Origin: Spongiibacteraceae bacterium UBA5047
Lineage (GTDB): Bacteria; Pseudomonadota; Gammaproteobacteria; Pseudomonadales; Spongiibacteraceae
Direction: 5' to 3'
Assembly: GCA_002415025.1 (NCBI GenBank)
Contig: DIBR01000038.1
Span: forward strand, 7,025 to 71,024
DNA: 64,000 nt
The number at the start of each line of letters is the position of its first letter. Within the stretch, counting starts at the first letter, position 1. A model generated the notes under the pieces. It saw only the letters and a program-made list of their open reading frames with translations, had not been told where the DNA came from and ran no database searches. Position numbers and translations under genes: made by a program. Below are positions 16,732 to 25,105 of the stretch, piece after piece.

Positions 16732-17670
16732 CTAGCGCAGCAGTATTTGGTCGCCGCGACCTTTACCTGCTGGTGCATCCTTGTGGTTCATCAGCACTGA
16801 GATAGCACCGTTAAGTGCATGCTTCATTCGGTGATCAACCAGTGCGTTGTTGGTTGCGCGATCATTGGGGCTAACGATGTCAAAAATCATGCCGTGAGCT
16901 GGCGCGACTTCTGCGGTCTGAAGGCCCCATGAAATATTCTTCGGATTGCCGTTGTCCCAGACTTGCTCCCATATCCCGGCAATGGCATGGAAAGCGGCGG
17001 CCTCATTGATCATCGCGTTTACAAAATAAATTCGAACGCGCTCACCAGGCTTAGATTCAAGGGTTTTAGTGGCGTTTTGATCATGCACTGGGTCGTAGTG
17101 AAATTGCTTGCCATTGACGAGTACGCCCTTCCAGCCAGTACCCATTTTTATGTCATCCGCAGATGTGCCTGGCTCAAAGAGATCCCCTTGGACGAGCACG
17201 TATTCACGATCGGGTTTGGGGAAGTTTTTGCTATACCCTTCTTTAGGATCAACAATGATGACGCCGTACATTCCTTTGGAAATATGCTCAGCCATGGAAT
17301 CTGATCCGCAGTGATAAATGAATACCCCCGGGTAGTCTGCCTTGAAGGTAAAGGCTTTGGTCTTGCCGGGCTTTATGGATTCGAACTCATCCAGAACATC
17401 GACTCGCGCTGCGTGAAAGTCGATCGAATGGCTCTGCTTGTTTGAAGGATCGTTGGTCAACTTGAAGTCAACGGTGTCTCCCTCTTTTACTCGTACGAGA
17501 GGCCCTGGAATTTCGCCGTTGTAAGTCCACATTGGCTGGACGGTACCGGCGTTATCGATGACAACGTCCTTTTCTTTAACGGTAATATCTATCTTTACTG
17601 TTTCAGCAAAAGCCGAGCTGGCGGCGATAGTGCAGAACGCCAGCATGGTAGTGGCTAGTATCTTGTTCAT
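16732..17670 (-). CDS. nirK: Copper nitrite reductase, two-domain (AniA/NirK superfamily), NorR-linked
   Basis: 312 residues with signal peptide (1-22). The ligand set of a copper nitrite reductase is complete: H81 and D84/H86 in SHSIDFHAA, H120-C121 in IYHCGSD, H129 and M134 in EHISKGM (type 1 copper), H228 in AFHAIAG and H280 in LVDHRMKH (type 2 copper). C to H spacing is that of the AniA class. It should reduce nitrite to NO in the periplasm. It is clearly diverged from the other NirK in this window (27768-29222) and has no fused cytochrome. A sigma-54 promoter and NorR-type sites precede it, so NO rather than FNR seems to control it. A multicopper oxidase of other function is the alternative. 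Confidence 0.82.
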   Translation of the reverse strand: MNKILATTMLAFCTIAASSAFAETVKIDITVKEKDVVIDNAGTVQPMWTYNGEIPGPLVRVKEGDTVDFKLTNDPSNKQSHSIDFHAARVDVLDEFESIKPGKTKAFTFKADYPGVFIYHCGSDSMAEHISKGMYGVIIVDPKEGYSKNFPKPDREYVLVQGDLFEPGTSADDIKMGTGWKGVLVNGKQFHYDPVHDQNATKTLESKPGERVRIYFVNAMINEAAAFHAIAGIWEQVWDNGNPKNISWGLQTAEVAPAHGMIFDIVSPNDRATNNALVDHRMKHALNGAISVLMNHKDAPAGKGRGDQILLR

Positions 17671-17707
17671 GTCTTCTCTCTTTCTTGGTTGGAGATAGCG
17701 ACATGGA

Positions 17708-17723
17708 TACAAAAAACGTGCCA
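17708..17723 (-). promoter_or_regulatory. Sigma-54 promoter of the nitrite reductase operon
   Basis: On the minus strand the sequence is TGGCACGTTTTTTGTA, which fits TGGCACG-N4-TTGCA with a single change (GC to GT at the -12 element). It is about 40 bases before the nirK ATG and 70-100 bases from the NorR-type sites, the usual distance for an enhancer-dependent promoter. Confidence 0.75.
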
Positions 17724-17765
17724 GATAAATATATCTATATTTTCATGCAGTTAAGACATTGGTGT

Positions 17766-17820
17766 GTTAATAATACATCACTGAAATAAACGTCAAAATG
17801 ACACGGTATGTCTTTATGAC
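17766..17820. promoter_or_regulatory. Three GT-N7-AC (NorR-type) enhancer sites
   Basis: GTTAATAATAC (17766-17776), GTCAAAATGAC (17792-17802) and GTCTTTATGAC (17810-17820) each fit the GT-N7-AC core of NorR enhancers. The second and third are also dyads (GTCA/TGAC and TGTC/GACA). E. coli NorR likewise uses three sites. They overlap the start of norR, which would allow autorepression. Confidence 0.6.
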
Positions 17821-19357
17821 ATCACATGTAGCATTTGCGGATATGGCTGAGATTGTGGCCGACCTTTCCCTCTCCATGCCAAGAGAGCTTAGATACAAGC
17901 GTCTGTTGGGGATGATTCTCAAAAACTTCCCCTGCGATGCCATCGCATTACTTGAGCGCGAAAACGGTTTTCTTATCCCCAAAGCAACCCAGGGCTTGAG
18001 CCCTGACACGATGGGGCGAAGGTTTGAAATTCAAAACCATCCTCGACTCGCACAGATACTGGATAGTCGAAAGCCAATCAGGTTTTCTGCTACTTCAGAG
18101 CTTCCCGACCCTTACGATGGGCTTATTGAAAATACAAAAGATCACCTTTATGTGCATGACTGCATGGGTGCCACCCTCTATATCGACAACATTCCCTGGG
18201 GTGTGGTGACTCTGGACGCGCTTGATCCGAGTACGTTCGACAATATCGACATGAATATATTTGAAGCCTTTCTCGGTGTAGCTTCTGCCACGGTTCGTGC
18301 CGCCAGCTGGATTCAGCAACTGGAAGATCGGCTTGAAAGGCGTCAAATAATTACTTCGAGTCAATCTGCGCGCAGCGCTCCAATTGAAATAATTGGGGAA
18401 AGCCTTGAAATCAGCCAACTTATTCAAGAAGCGCAAACGGTTGCAGCATCAGACCTTACGGTTTTAATTCTCGGTGAGACCGGTGTCGGTAAAGAGCTTA
18501 TTGCGAACTATATTCATCATCACTCTTCAAGGGCTAGTGAGCCGATGATTTATCTCAACTGTGCGGCACTGCCAGAATCATTGGCGGAGAGCGAGCTTTT
18601 CGGGCATATGAAAGGATCTTTTACCGGGGCCACAGAAAGCCGAGCAGGAAAATTCGAGTTGGCCCACGAAGGTACGCTCTTTCTTGATGAAGTTGGCGAG
18701 CTCCCCCTTGCAATCCAATCGAAGCTTCTGCGCGCTCTACAAAATGGTGATATACAGCGCATTGGAAGCGACAAGCACCACAACGTTGACGTTCGAATTA
18801 TTGCCGCCACCAATCGGGATTTGAAAAAGGAGGTCGCGGAAGGGCGTTTCCGGCCGGACCTCTACCATCGGCTTAGTATTTACCCTTTAGTTATACCGCC
18901 TTTAAGGGAGCGTCCAGGCGATATTCTTACTCTCGCGGGATACTTTCTTGAGCGAGGCCACAGGCGAATGGGAGTGCGAGGTGTACGGCTAAGCAATAGG
19001 GCTAAAAGATGGCTAACGAAATCAACATGGCCAGGCAATATACGTGAGCTGGAACACACGCTTTCCAGGGCAGTGATTCGCGCATTAAGTGAGGGCCAGG
19101 ATTCAAATAAAATAATAGAAATTGATGTGCCCCATTTGGGCGTTGAAACACTTTCAGCCACATCATCTGGAGTTTCAAAACTGGAGCCTGAACTCTCGCT
19201 TGAAGTACCGCTAAGTGAGGCCGTCGACGACTATAAGCGACAAGTTATTTTCGCTAGGCTGGAGAAATATGGTGGTAACAAGGCTGCTGCAGCCCGCTCT
19301 TTGGGGGTAGATCGCGGTAATTTTGTTCGCCAATTGAAGCGGCTCAATATTGAGTGA
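17798..19357 (+). CDS. norR: NO-responsive sigma-54 activator NorR
   Basis: 519 residues in the NorR order. The N-terminal GAF domain (about 15-175) contains DPYDGLI and HDCMGATLYIDNIPWGVVTLDALDP, matching the region that holds the mononuclear iron and senses NO in E. coli NorR. The AAA+ domain has Walker A GETGVGKE, the sigma-54 contact loop GSFTGA (usually GAFTGA) and Walker B TLFLDEVGE. A Fis-type helix-turn-helix (NKAAAARSLGVDRGNFVRQL) ends the protein. An alternative start at 17816 would drop six residues. It is divergent from the nitrite reductase operon rather than from norVW or norB, which is atypical. Confidence 0.92.
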   Translation: MTRYVFMTSHVAFADMAEIVADLSLSMPRELRYKRLLGMILKNFPCDAIALLERENGFLIPKATQGLSPDTMGRRFEIQNHPRLAQILDSRKPIRFSATSELPDPYDGLIENTKDHLYVHDCMGATLYIDNIPWGVVTLDALDPSTFDNIDMNIFEAFLGVASATVRAASWIQQLEDRLERRQIITSSQSARSAPIEIIGESLEISQLIQEAQTVAASDLTVLILGETGVGKELIANYIHHHSSRASEPMIYLNCAALPESLAESELFGHMKGSFTGATESRAGKFELAHEGTLFLDEVGELPLAIQSKLLRALQNGDIQRIGSDKHHNVDVRIIAATNRDLKKEVAEGRFRPDLYHRLSIYPLVIPPLRERPGDILTLAGYFLERGHRRMGVRGVRLSNRAKRWLTKSTWPGNIRELEHTLSRAVIRALSEGQDSNKIIEIDVPHLGVETLSATSSGVSKLEPELSLEVPLSEAVDDYKRQVIFARLEKYGGNKAAAARSLGVDRGNFVRQLKRLNIE

Positions 19358-19528
19358 CGGCTCGTTTCGCATCGGGATTTCTTTGTGCTGCTAACATGAC
19401 TCGTAATTCAGGAGAATGCCGAATGGATGCAATGCGGATGGTGCTGGATACGATCCATATTGACGCCAAAATAGTCGCGATTAAATGGCGTTAATTGTGG
19501 GATAGTACATGGCTACAATACATGTTGG

Positions 19529-21166
19529 TTATTGCTTGGCGTTAAGAGAAAAGTTGTCGACTGCTGAACAATGTTCTGCGGGCAATTCTGCGCTTAAGTC
19601 TGGCGCCCTCGCTGGAACCAGGCTTAGTTCGGCCAGGCGTTCCCCGGCTTCGGCCAATAGCGAGCTAACATTATCTGCGCCAGCCGCCCTCAATTGCTCT
19701 GCCTCATGTTGGTACATCGCGAAATTGCTGATGACCACCTTCGGTGCGTACTCTCTAAGCAACTCTGTGGTGCGAAGGCGAGCGTCCGCTCGTGGCAAGG
19801 CGACCACTGCGCCAAGCACACTAGTTAATCGCAGGGCGCGCCATAATTCACGATCCTGGGCGTCTCCATAAGCAACGCGGCGGCCCGCGGCCAGCTGGAA
19901 TGACAGCACTTCTGGGTCGGTATCGAGCCCGGTAACTTTTTCGCCTCGTCTGCGCAAGAAATCATAAGCCGCTGTACCCGTTCGCCCCATCCCCAGCACG
20001 AGGTATTGTGCCGCGCCGATACTGCTGGCGGGTTCATCGGGGTGTGACATATCGCGTTCGAAATGGCGCGTCATTCCCTGAAAGCGATCATAAAGTTGGT
20101 GGCTCAGCCGGTTGATGGGTAGGTGAATTGCGAAGGAGATAACGGTCACTAGCGTTAATACGTTCAGCCCGGCGCTGCTAAGCAGCCCGTGTGCGTTGGC
20201 GCTCGCGCCAGCAATTAGCATAAATTCACTGTAGCTGGTCAGGCTGGCACCGGTTAGAAAGGCCGTGCGCGCCCGGAGGCCGAGCAGTACCAGTAGGGCG
20301 AAAAAAAGCCACGCCTTGAAAGGCAGCAAAATAGTAAACGCGACAACGAGTTCCCAGTGCTCCACCGACGGTGAAGCCCGCATGCCAATCGAAAGAAAAA
20401 ACCCTACCAGCAGTAGCTCCTTCACGCTCCATATTCGATCGGCCAGTGTTTCGCTCAGCGGCAATTTGGCGATCAGCGCACCGGCGGTGATCGCGCCAAG
20501 TTCCGGGTTTAGGTTCACTATTGAAAATAACTCGGCAACACCCAGGGCCAATAGTACTGCTGCTAGTAGCTGCAATTCATCGCTGTTGATCGCCAACATC
20601 CATTTCTGGAGTGGGTTGCGAACTGCCAGAAGGAGGGCGACGACTCCGAGTGACCACAGTGATGTAGCAGTATTGGATACCACCACCAAGATTGCGATCG
20701 CCACGATATCCTGAAGAATAAGAATACCGATCGCGACGCGACCGTGAAACGCAGTGAGTTCGCCGCCGGAATCCAGTGTTTTTGCCGCGAGTACGGTGCT
20801 TGATAGACTGAGTAGCAGCCCCCATAGTAGGGCTTCTCCCCACGCGAAACCCATATATCGCGCAGCCACTACGCACACGGTGGTACTAATCGCCAGGTGT
20901 AGAAAGCCCCCCAGCATCATTGGCAGACTGAACAAGTTACGTGGGCGCAGGTGTAGGCCAACGCCAAATAAGAGTAGCAGAACACCGGCTTCTCCAGCCT
21001 GGAGTAGCAGCTCGTCGGGCGTATGACCCGCCATGCCGAAAGCTACACCCACACCGAGATAGCCGACAAATACCGGCAGTTTCAATCGGCTGGCGGCCGC
21101 ACCGCCAGCCAGTGCAGTGGTCAGGTATAGCAACTCACTCGTCATCGGCGTCTCAGTCATTGCCAT
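19529..21166 (-). CDS. CPA2-family K+(Na+)/H+ antiporter with TrkA-N domain (KefB/KefC-like)
   Basis: About 545 residues: 12 membrane helices (1-370), with the CPA2 motifs GYLGVGVAFG, LLFGVGLHLRPRNL, LSSTVLAAKTL and LQDIVAI (the transport aspartate), then a Rossmann domain with LVLGMGRTGTAAYDFL near 405-420 that binds NAD(H) and gates transport. It probably exports potassium in exchange for protons under thiol or redox stress. Several ATGs occur near the start (21205, 21166, 21160, 21145) and none has a strong ribosome site, so the start is uncertain. An FNR-like site lies about 180 bases upstream. Confidence 0.85.
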   Translation of the reverse strand: MAMTETPMTSELLYLTTALAGGAAASRLKLPVFVGYLGVGVAFGMAGHTPDELLLQAGEAGVLLLLFGVGLHLRPRNLFSLPMMLGGFLHLAISTTVCVVAARYMGFAWGEALLWGLLLSLSSTVLAAKTLDSGGELTAFHGRVAIGILILQDIVAIAILVVVSNTATSLWSLGVVALLLAVRNPLQKWMLAINSDELQLLAAVLLALGVAELFSIVNLNPELGAITAGALIAKLPLSETLADRIWSVKELLLVGFFLSIGMRASPSVEHWELVVAFTILLPFKAWLFFALLVLLGLRARTAFLTGASLTSYSEFMLIAGASANAHGLLSSAGLNVLTLVTVISFAIHLPINRLSHQLYDRFQGMTRHFERDMSHPDEPASSIGAAQYLVLGMGRTGTAAYDFLRRRGEKVTGLDTDPEVLSFQLAAGRRVAYGDAQDRELWRALRLTSVLGAVVALPRADARLRTTELLREYAPKVVISNFAMYQHEAEQLRAAGADNVSSLLAEAGERLAELSLVPARAPDLSAELPAEHCSAVDNFSLNAKQ

Positions 21167-21345
21167 TTCTAAAACTGCTTTCTTAATTTGGGTCGACGGG
21201 TGCAAATAAGTTTAGGTTTGGCGGTCCACCAACGATCAAAAACCAAGTAAAGCATGCCGTTCTATCGCGTTTAGACAAGATATGGTTGATACGCCTCCTG
21301 GCAGAGCATTTAAAAAGATTATCTGCTTACCAATTGCAAAGCGTA

Positions 21346-21359
21346 TTGACCCCTATCAA
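21346..21359. promoter_or_regulatory. Near-perfect FNR/ANR box upstream of the CPA2 antiporter gene
   Basis: TTGACCCCTATCAA has one mismatch to TTGAT-N4-ATCAA. It can act leftwards on the antiporter gene. To its right only a decayed sirB2 fragment follows, so it may also be left over from the promoter of a lost gene. Confidence 0.5.
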
Positions 21360-21429
21360 GCAATGCGCGAAAGGATTGGATGTGGAGGCGATCAAGAGGC
21401 CATCTGGAGCGAGGGAATAGTGAGCCCAT

Positions 21430-21590
21430 GATTATCGGGCGAATGAGCCTATCAGTGATGGTTAGGGCGATTGAAATAGTAAATACGTTGTTAGGGCCGA
21501 AAAAAATACGCGGCGCGCTCCCCTCTCGTATGGGCGAGACGCAGGGCGAATATGCCCATGCCGATATAGACCGCGTGGGATGCGCAGCCT
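21430..21590 (-). pseudogene. Relic of a second sirB2-like gene (3' end)
   Basis: The minus strand encodes, in pieces, VYIGMGIFALR, HTRGERAAYFF, ALTTYL and TISIALT, which line up with VYIGLGFFALR, RTRGQRAVYF, ALVTYL and IISIALT of the intact gene at 11619-12011. At least two frameshifts separate the pieces. DNA similarity is visible by eye over about 150 bases, while the 5' part is gone. Confidence 0.6.
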
Positions 21591-21766
21591 ATATGTCGCG
21601 GCTATATTTTCAGAAAAAACTAAAACACAGTAACGCGATCCTCGATAACCCGAGGCGTAGAGCACAACTTTTTATGTGATTCTGTTTTGGACACATATTA
21701 AACATTCATCGGTACATAACGTTAATTTCGATTGGCGCCTACCTTGGCTTCGTATCTTCAGCATAG

Positions 21767-21780
21767 TTGATATAGATCAA
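21767..21780. promoter_or_regulatory. Perfect FNR/ANR box upstream of the His-rich protein/porin genes
   Basis: TTGATATAGATCAA is an exact match. It lies about 195 bases before the His-rich protein ATG and in the same direction as the porin and cytochrome genes that follow. The rest of the 370-base interval after the sirB2 relic has no other feature that can be supported. Confidence 0.65.
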
Positions 21781-21961
21781 TAGTTATTGGTGAATCTTGT
21801 AATAGCTTTTCTGTGCGCAGAGAAGGAAGTGCAAATTGAAGAAAGACAGTTTTGACATGTTCGAATTAAATCAAAATTTAGAGGTGGTTGCCTATGTAAG
21901 AAACATCATGCCCAGTGAGATGAGATTGATGAGACCGAAAAATGATCAATGGAGAATAGAT

Positions 21962-22216
21962 ATGAATATTTCACTATTACCAATTGCCGCATTGATTGCA
22001 TTCGGCCTACCGCTAATTGCCGTCGGCCACGAAGAGGATTCTTCCGCACAAAAAAATCAATCGATACAACATGAAAAAAAGCAAAGCTTTAAGCATGACC
22101 ACCGCAGAAGCAAAGGAATGCGACCTACGGTCAAATCATATGCTTCAGGTGGCGATGAGAAGTCACGAAAAATGAAATCGGGAAAGGTACATGACCACAG
22201 GGAAGTACACAAATAA
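21962..22216 (+). CDS. Small secreted His/Lys-rich protein
   Basis: 84 residues. A signal peptide (MNISLLPIAALIAFGLPLIAVGH) is followed by a charged mature part of about 60 residues with several histidines (HEED, QHEKK, KHDHRR, VHDHREVHK), a composition suited to binding copper, nickel or zinc. The ATG follows TGGAGAATAG; an upstream frame from 21836 lacks a ribosome site and would bury the signal peptide. No family was recognised. It stands between an FNR box and a porin gene in a copper-rich neighbourhood, so a periplasmic metal-buffering role is an inference only. Confidence 0.6.
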   Translation: MNISLLPIAALIAFGLPLIAVGHEEDSSAQKNQSIQHEKKQSFKHDHRRSKGMRPTVKSYASGGDEKSRKMKSGKVHDHREVHK

Positions 22217-22423
22217 AATTCTGTTTGGAGATTTCTGCCTGATCGGTCACTGCTTTTCTCGAATGGTCGGGCAGAAAAAATTATGAATATCTTTGTGTGT
22301 GAAAAGAAAAACCTTTTCATTTTCTCAGGAAAAAAAGTAAAGGACAGCGTAAGTCGAGAATTGTATCGCTGATCGTACGCAAGTACTCGCTAGGTAGCTG
22401 GGCCGCATCAACGGAGAAAGAAT

Positions 22424-23665
22424 ATGAGAGCAAAGAATGCTGCAACAACCATCATGCTCACCTTCGCCACATATGCTTTGTCAACCACGGTTCTAGCTGA
22501 GTCAGCCATCGAAGAGTTGGAAGAGCGTATGGAAAAATTGCAAAGTATCGTTAACGGACTCAAACTGCAACTTAATGATAGTACAACTAAGGAAGAGATT
22601 CGGGCCATAAAAAAAGATGTAGCCACCGCAGCCGAATGGCTACAACCCGACACGCTGATCCATATGGCCGGTTACGCTGACGTAGGGTACACCGACCGAG
22701 AATCTGCTACAGGCAGTTTCAATGTTGGCAGTTTTTCACCGATATTCCATTTCCAGTATCGCGATATGGTGATGTTGGAATCCGAGCTGGAGATTGAAGT
22801 GGGAGACGATGGTGAAACAGAAACAAATCTTGAATATCTGACGGTTGATTGGTTCGTCAACGACTACATGGCTTTGGTAGCTGGAAAGTTCCTAAGTCCG
22901 ATCGGCCAATTTAGACAAAACCTACACCCATCATGGATCAATAAGTTGCCATCAGCCCCACCGGGTTTCGGTCATGACGGAGCTGCGCCCGTCTCCGATG
23001 TAGGCTTCCAGTTACGCGGTGGGTTTCCAATGGGATTCATTCGCTCCAACTATGCTCTATACGTAAGTAACGGTCCGGCACTAATTGCGGAAATCGAAGG
23101 TGGTGAGTTTGAGTTGGAGGGTGTCGAGGCCGAAGGATTCGGTTCCGACGACGACGGTGAAAAAGTGGTGGGAGGGCGCGTGGGTCTCATCCCCTTTCTC
23201 GGCTTCGAATTGGGACTGTCAATGGCGAATGGGAAGGCGACGGTAACCAGGGTAGAAGATGGCGAAAGTAGCCTCCTGAGGGGTGAAGGAGCGCGCGATT
23301 ACGATGTGATCGGTGTCGATTTCGGTTGGCAGTGTGGAGCGTTTAATTTGCGCGGCGAATATATAGAGACAAAGGTTGGTGCAGATAAAGGGGCTGGTGC
23401 TGCTGCCTCGAAAGGTGCGACCTGGGGTACATGGTACATGCAGGGAGCTTACCGATTCAGTAAATCGAAATGGGAGATGGTAGCCCGCTATGCCGAATTT
23501 GACTCTCCCCATAAGAGCCAAGACCAGCGGCAGTGGGTGATAGGGGCCAACTATCTTTTTACCAACAACTTTGTTGGGAAGCTCAGCTACGAATTCAACG
23601 ATGGGCAAACCCGTAGCAAAGCTGATCAGGATCGATTATTACTTCAAATGGCTTACGGCTTCTAG
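22424..23665 (+). CDS. Outer-membrane porin with N-terminal coiled coil
   Basis: 413 residues. The signal peptide (1-25, ending VLAES) is followed by a short coiled coil (about 26-65, IEELEERMEKLQSIVNGLKLQLN) and then alternating aromatic/polar beta strands to the C-terminal MAYGF, whose final Phe is the usual barrel signature. The overall form resembles OprO/OprP-like and related 16-strand porins. AACGGAGAAAG lies before the ATG. It is followed after 15 bases by a dihaem cytochrome gene. The substrate cannot be told from sequence; an anion such as nitrite or phosphate is possible. Confidence 0.8.
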   Translation: MRAKNAATTIMLTFATYALSTTVLAESAIEELEERMEKLQSIVNGLKLQLNDSTTKEEIRAIKKDVATAAEWLQPDTLIHMAGYADVGYTDRESATGSFNVGSFSPIFHFQYRDMVMLESELEIEVGDDGETETNLEYLTVDWFVNDYMALVAGKFLSPIGQFRQNLHPSWINKLPSAPPGFGHDGAAPVSDVGFQLRGGFPMGFIRSNYALYVSNGPALIAEIEGGEFELEGVEAEGFGSDDDGEKVVGGRVGLIPFLGFELGLSMANGKATVTRVEDGESSLLRGEGARDYDVIGVDFGWQCGAFNLRGEYIETKVGADKGAGAAASKGATWGTWYMQGAYRFSKSKWEMVARYAEFDSPHKSQDQRQWVIGANYLFTNNFVGKLSYEFNDGQTRSKADQDRLLLQMAYGF

Positions 23666-23680
23666 GCGAGGATAATTGTG

Positions 23681-24295
23681 ATGAGAAGTGTAATTTCGAA
23701 AATAGCTGCTAGGGTCGCAACAAAGGAATCTCTGTTTCTATTAGCGACAATGGCCGTACAATCCCTGTATGCACTAGACTATCCTGAAGCTGGAGATTTT
23801 TCTGCTGGCAGCAAGGCGTGGTCCGAAAACTGTACGCGTTGCCACAATATGCGCAGCCCCAGGGATCTTCGCGATGACCAGTGGGTCACCAGCGTATTCC
23901 ATATGAGAGTGCGAGCGGGCCTTTCCGGGCAGGAGACGCGTGACATTTTGACGTTTTTACAAAGCTCAAATGCCATCGCGGACAATATAGAAATTGGCCA
24001 AGTCAATTCCAGTGCTGCCGAGTATTCAGATATTTCGGGAAAGCAGATATATGAAAACAACTGTATAGCCTGCCATGGTGCGAATGGAAAAGGAAATATC
24101 CCGGGGGTACCAGACTTTTCTGCGAAAGACGGGCGCCTTTTGAAAGATGACAATGAATTACTCAGCAGTATCATCGGTGGTATTCAAAGCCCTGGAAGCT
24201 CGATGCCAATGCCGCCTAGGGGCGGAAATAGCCGACTTTCCAATTCTGAATTAGACGCGGCATTGAAATATATCAGGAAATCATTTTCAAATTGA
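23681..24295 (+). CDS. Periplasmic dihaem cytochrome c
   Basis: 204 residues. An N-terminal signal or anchor (about 15-32) precedes two haem motifs: NCTRCHNM near 52 and NCIACHGANGKG near 130, the second being a classical class I cytochrome c with axial Met in SMPMPPRGG. The first half (RDLRDDQWVTSVFHMRVRAG) resembles dihaem electron carriers that serve reductases. A GTG three bases earlier is an alternative start; GAGG is at good spacing to both. It is probably cotranscribed with the porin gene. Confidence 0.8.
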   Translation: MRSVISKIAARVATKESLFLLATMAVQSLYALDYPEAGDFSAGSKAWSENCTRCHNMRSPRDLRDDQWVTSVFHMRVRAGLSGQETRDILTFLQSSNAIADNIEIGQVNSSAAEYSDISGKQIYENNCIACHGANGKGNIPGVPDFSAKDGRLLKDDNELLSSIIGGIQSPGSSMPMPPRGGNSRLSNSELDAALKYIRKSFSN

Positions 24296-24469
24296 CGTGG
24301 AGTAATGTTCTAACTTTTCAAGTAAAACTGAAATATTCTGTGGGTAGCATTGGAGGCTGAGAAATTCATCTGATGTCATGGCCTTATTGCAGGGCGAACT
24401 AGTGTGGAAATAGTGAATGAATACGCTATTGAACTCGCGACATAGCATCATATGATACGCCGTCTTCTT

Positions 24470-25105
24470 CTAATTTTTGGGGTCGTCAATATTGTTTAGC
24501 GCTATAGACATTCTTACCAGGTCGGAAAAGGTTTTAGCTTGCATTTTTTGCATGGCATTTGAACGATGAAGTTCCACTGTGCGTTGGGTTATATTCAGAT
24601 CCAGTGCAATTACTTTGTTGGCGTCACCGCCAACAACCCGTTGCATGATTTGTTTTTCCCGCGGCGTTAGTGTGGCATATCTGTCGGTGTACGCTAGAAT
24701 ATCTCGTTGATTCGTAATCAGTTTATCCCGCTGGCGCAGTGTGCTGTTCACGGTTTCCAGTAACGTTTCTTCGCTGAATGGCTTGGTCAGAAAGTCGGTG
24801 GCGCCGTTTTTTAATGCGCTCACCGCCATCGCGATATCGCCATGACCGCTAATAAAGATAATGGGTGGAATCTTCCCTCGCTGCTTAAACTCTGCTAACA
24901 GTTCAATTCCAGTCATGCCGGGCATCCGGACATCGACAATAATGCAGCAATTTTCAGTTTCAAGGTTGTCGATGTCCGTTAAGAACTGAATCGCATCGGG
25001 ATAGCAGACAACGGTCCTATTTACCGAAACAAACAATAATTTCAGACTTTTTCTGACTTCGGTGTCATCATCTATGACATAGACAATTGGCTCGGATTTA
25101 CTCAT
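24470..25105 (-). CDS. fixJ: FixJ-type response regulator
   Basis: 211 residues: receiver domain with the acidic pair IDDD near 12, phosphoacceptor D58 in IIVDVRMPGMTG and Lys in LTKPFSE, then a LuxR-type helix-turn-helix (YATLTPREKQIMQRVVGG ... ITQRTVELHRSNAMQKMQ). It is encoded with fixL (4-base overlap) and is its cognate regulator. FixJ proteins activate fixK/fnr-type genes and cbb3 oxidase genes at low oxygen; the fnr gene lies just upstream on the same strand. Confidence 0.9.
   Translation of the reverse strand: MSKSEPIVYVIDDDTEVRKSLKLLFVSVNRTVVCYPDAIQFLTDIDNLETENCCIIVDVRMPGMTGIELLAEFKQRGKIPPIIFISGHGDIAMAVSALKNGATDFLTKPFSEETLLETVNSTLRQRDKLITNQRDILAYTDRYATLTPREKQIMQRVVGGDANKVIALDLNITQRTVELHRSNAMQKMQAKTFSDLVRMSIALNNIDDPKN

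Noticed and set aside
21380..21679. 99-codon plus-strand frame
   Set aside because: It overlaps the sirB2 relic in antisense and has no ribosome site; the minus-strand relic explains the sequence better.
22229..22281. Hairpin after the His-rich protein gene as terminator
   Set aside because: The stem (TTCTGCC.../...GGGCAGAA) is imperfect and is followed by A, not T, on the sense strand.
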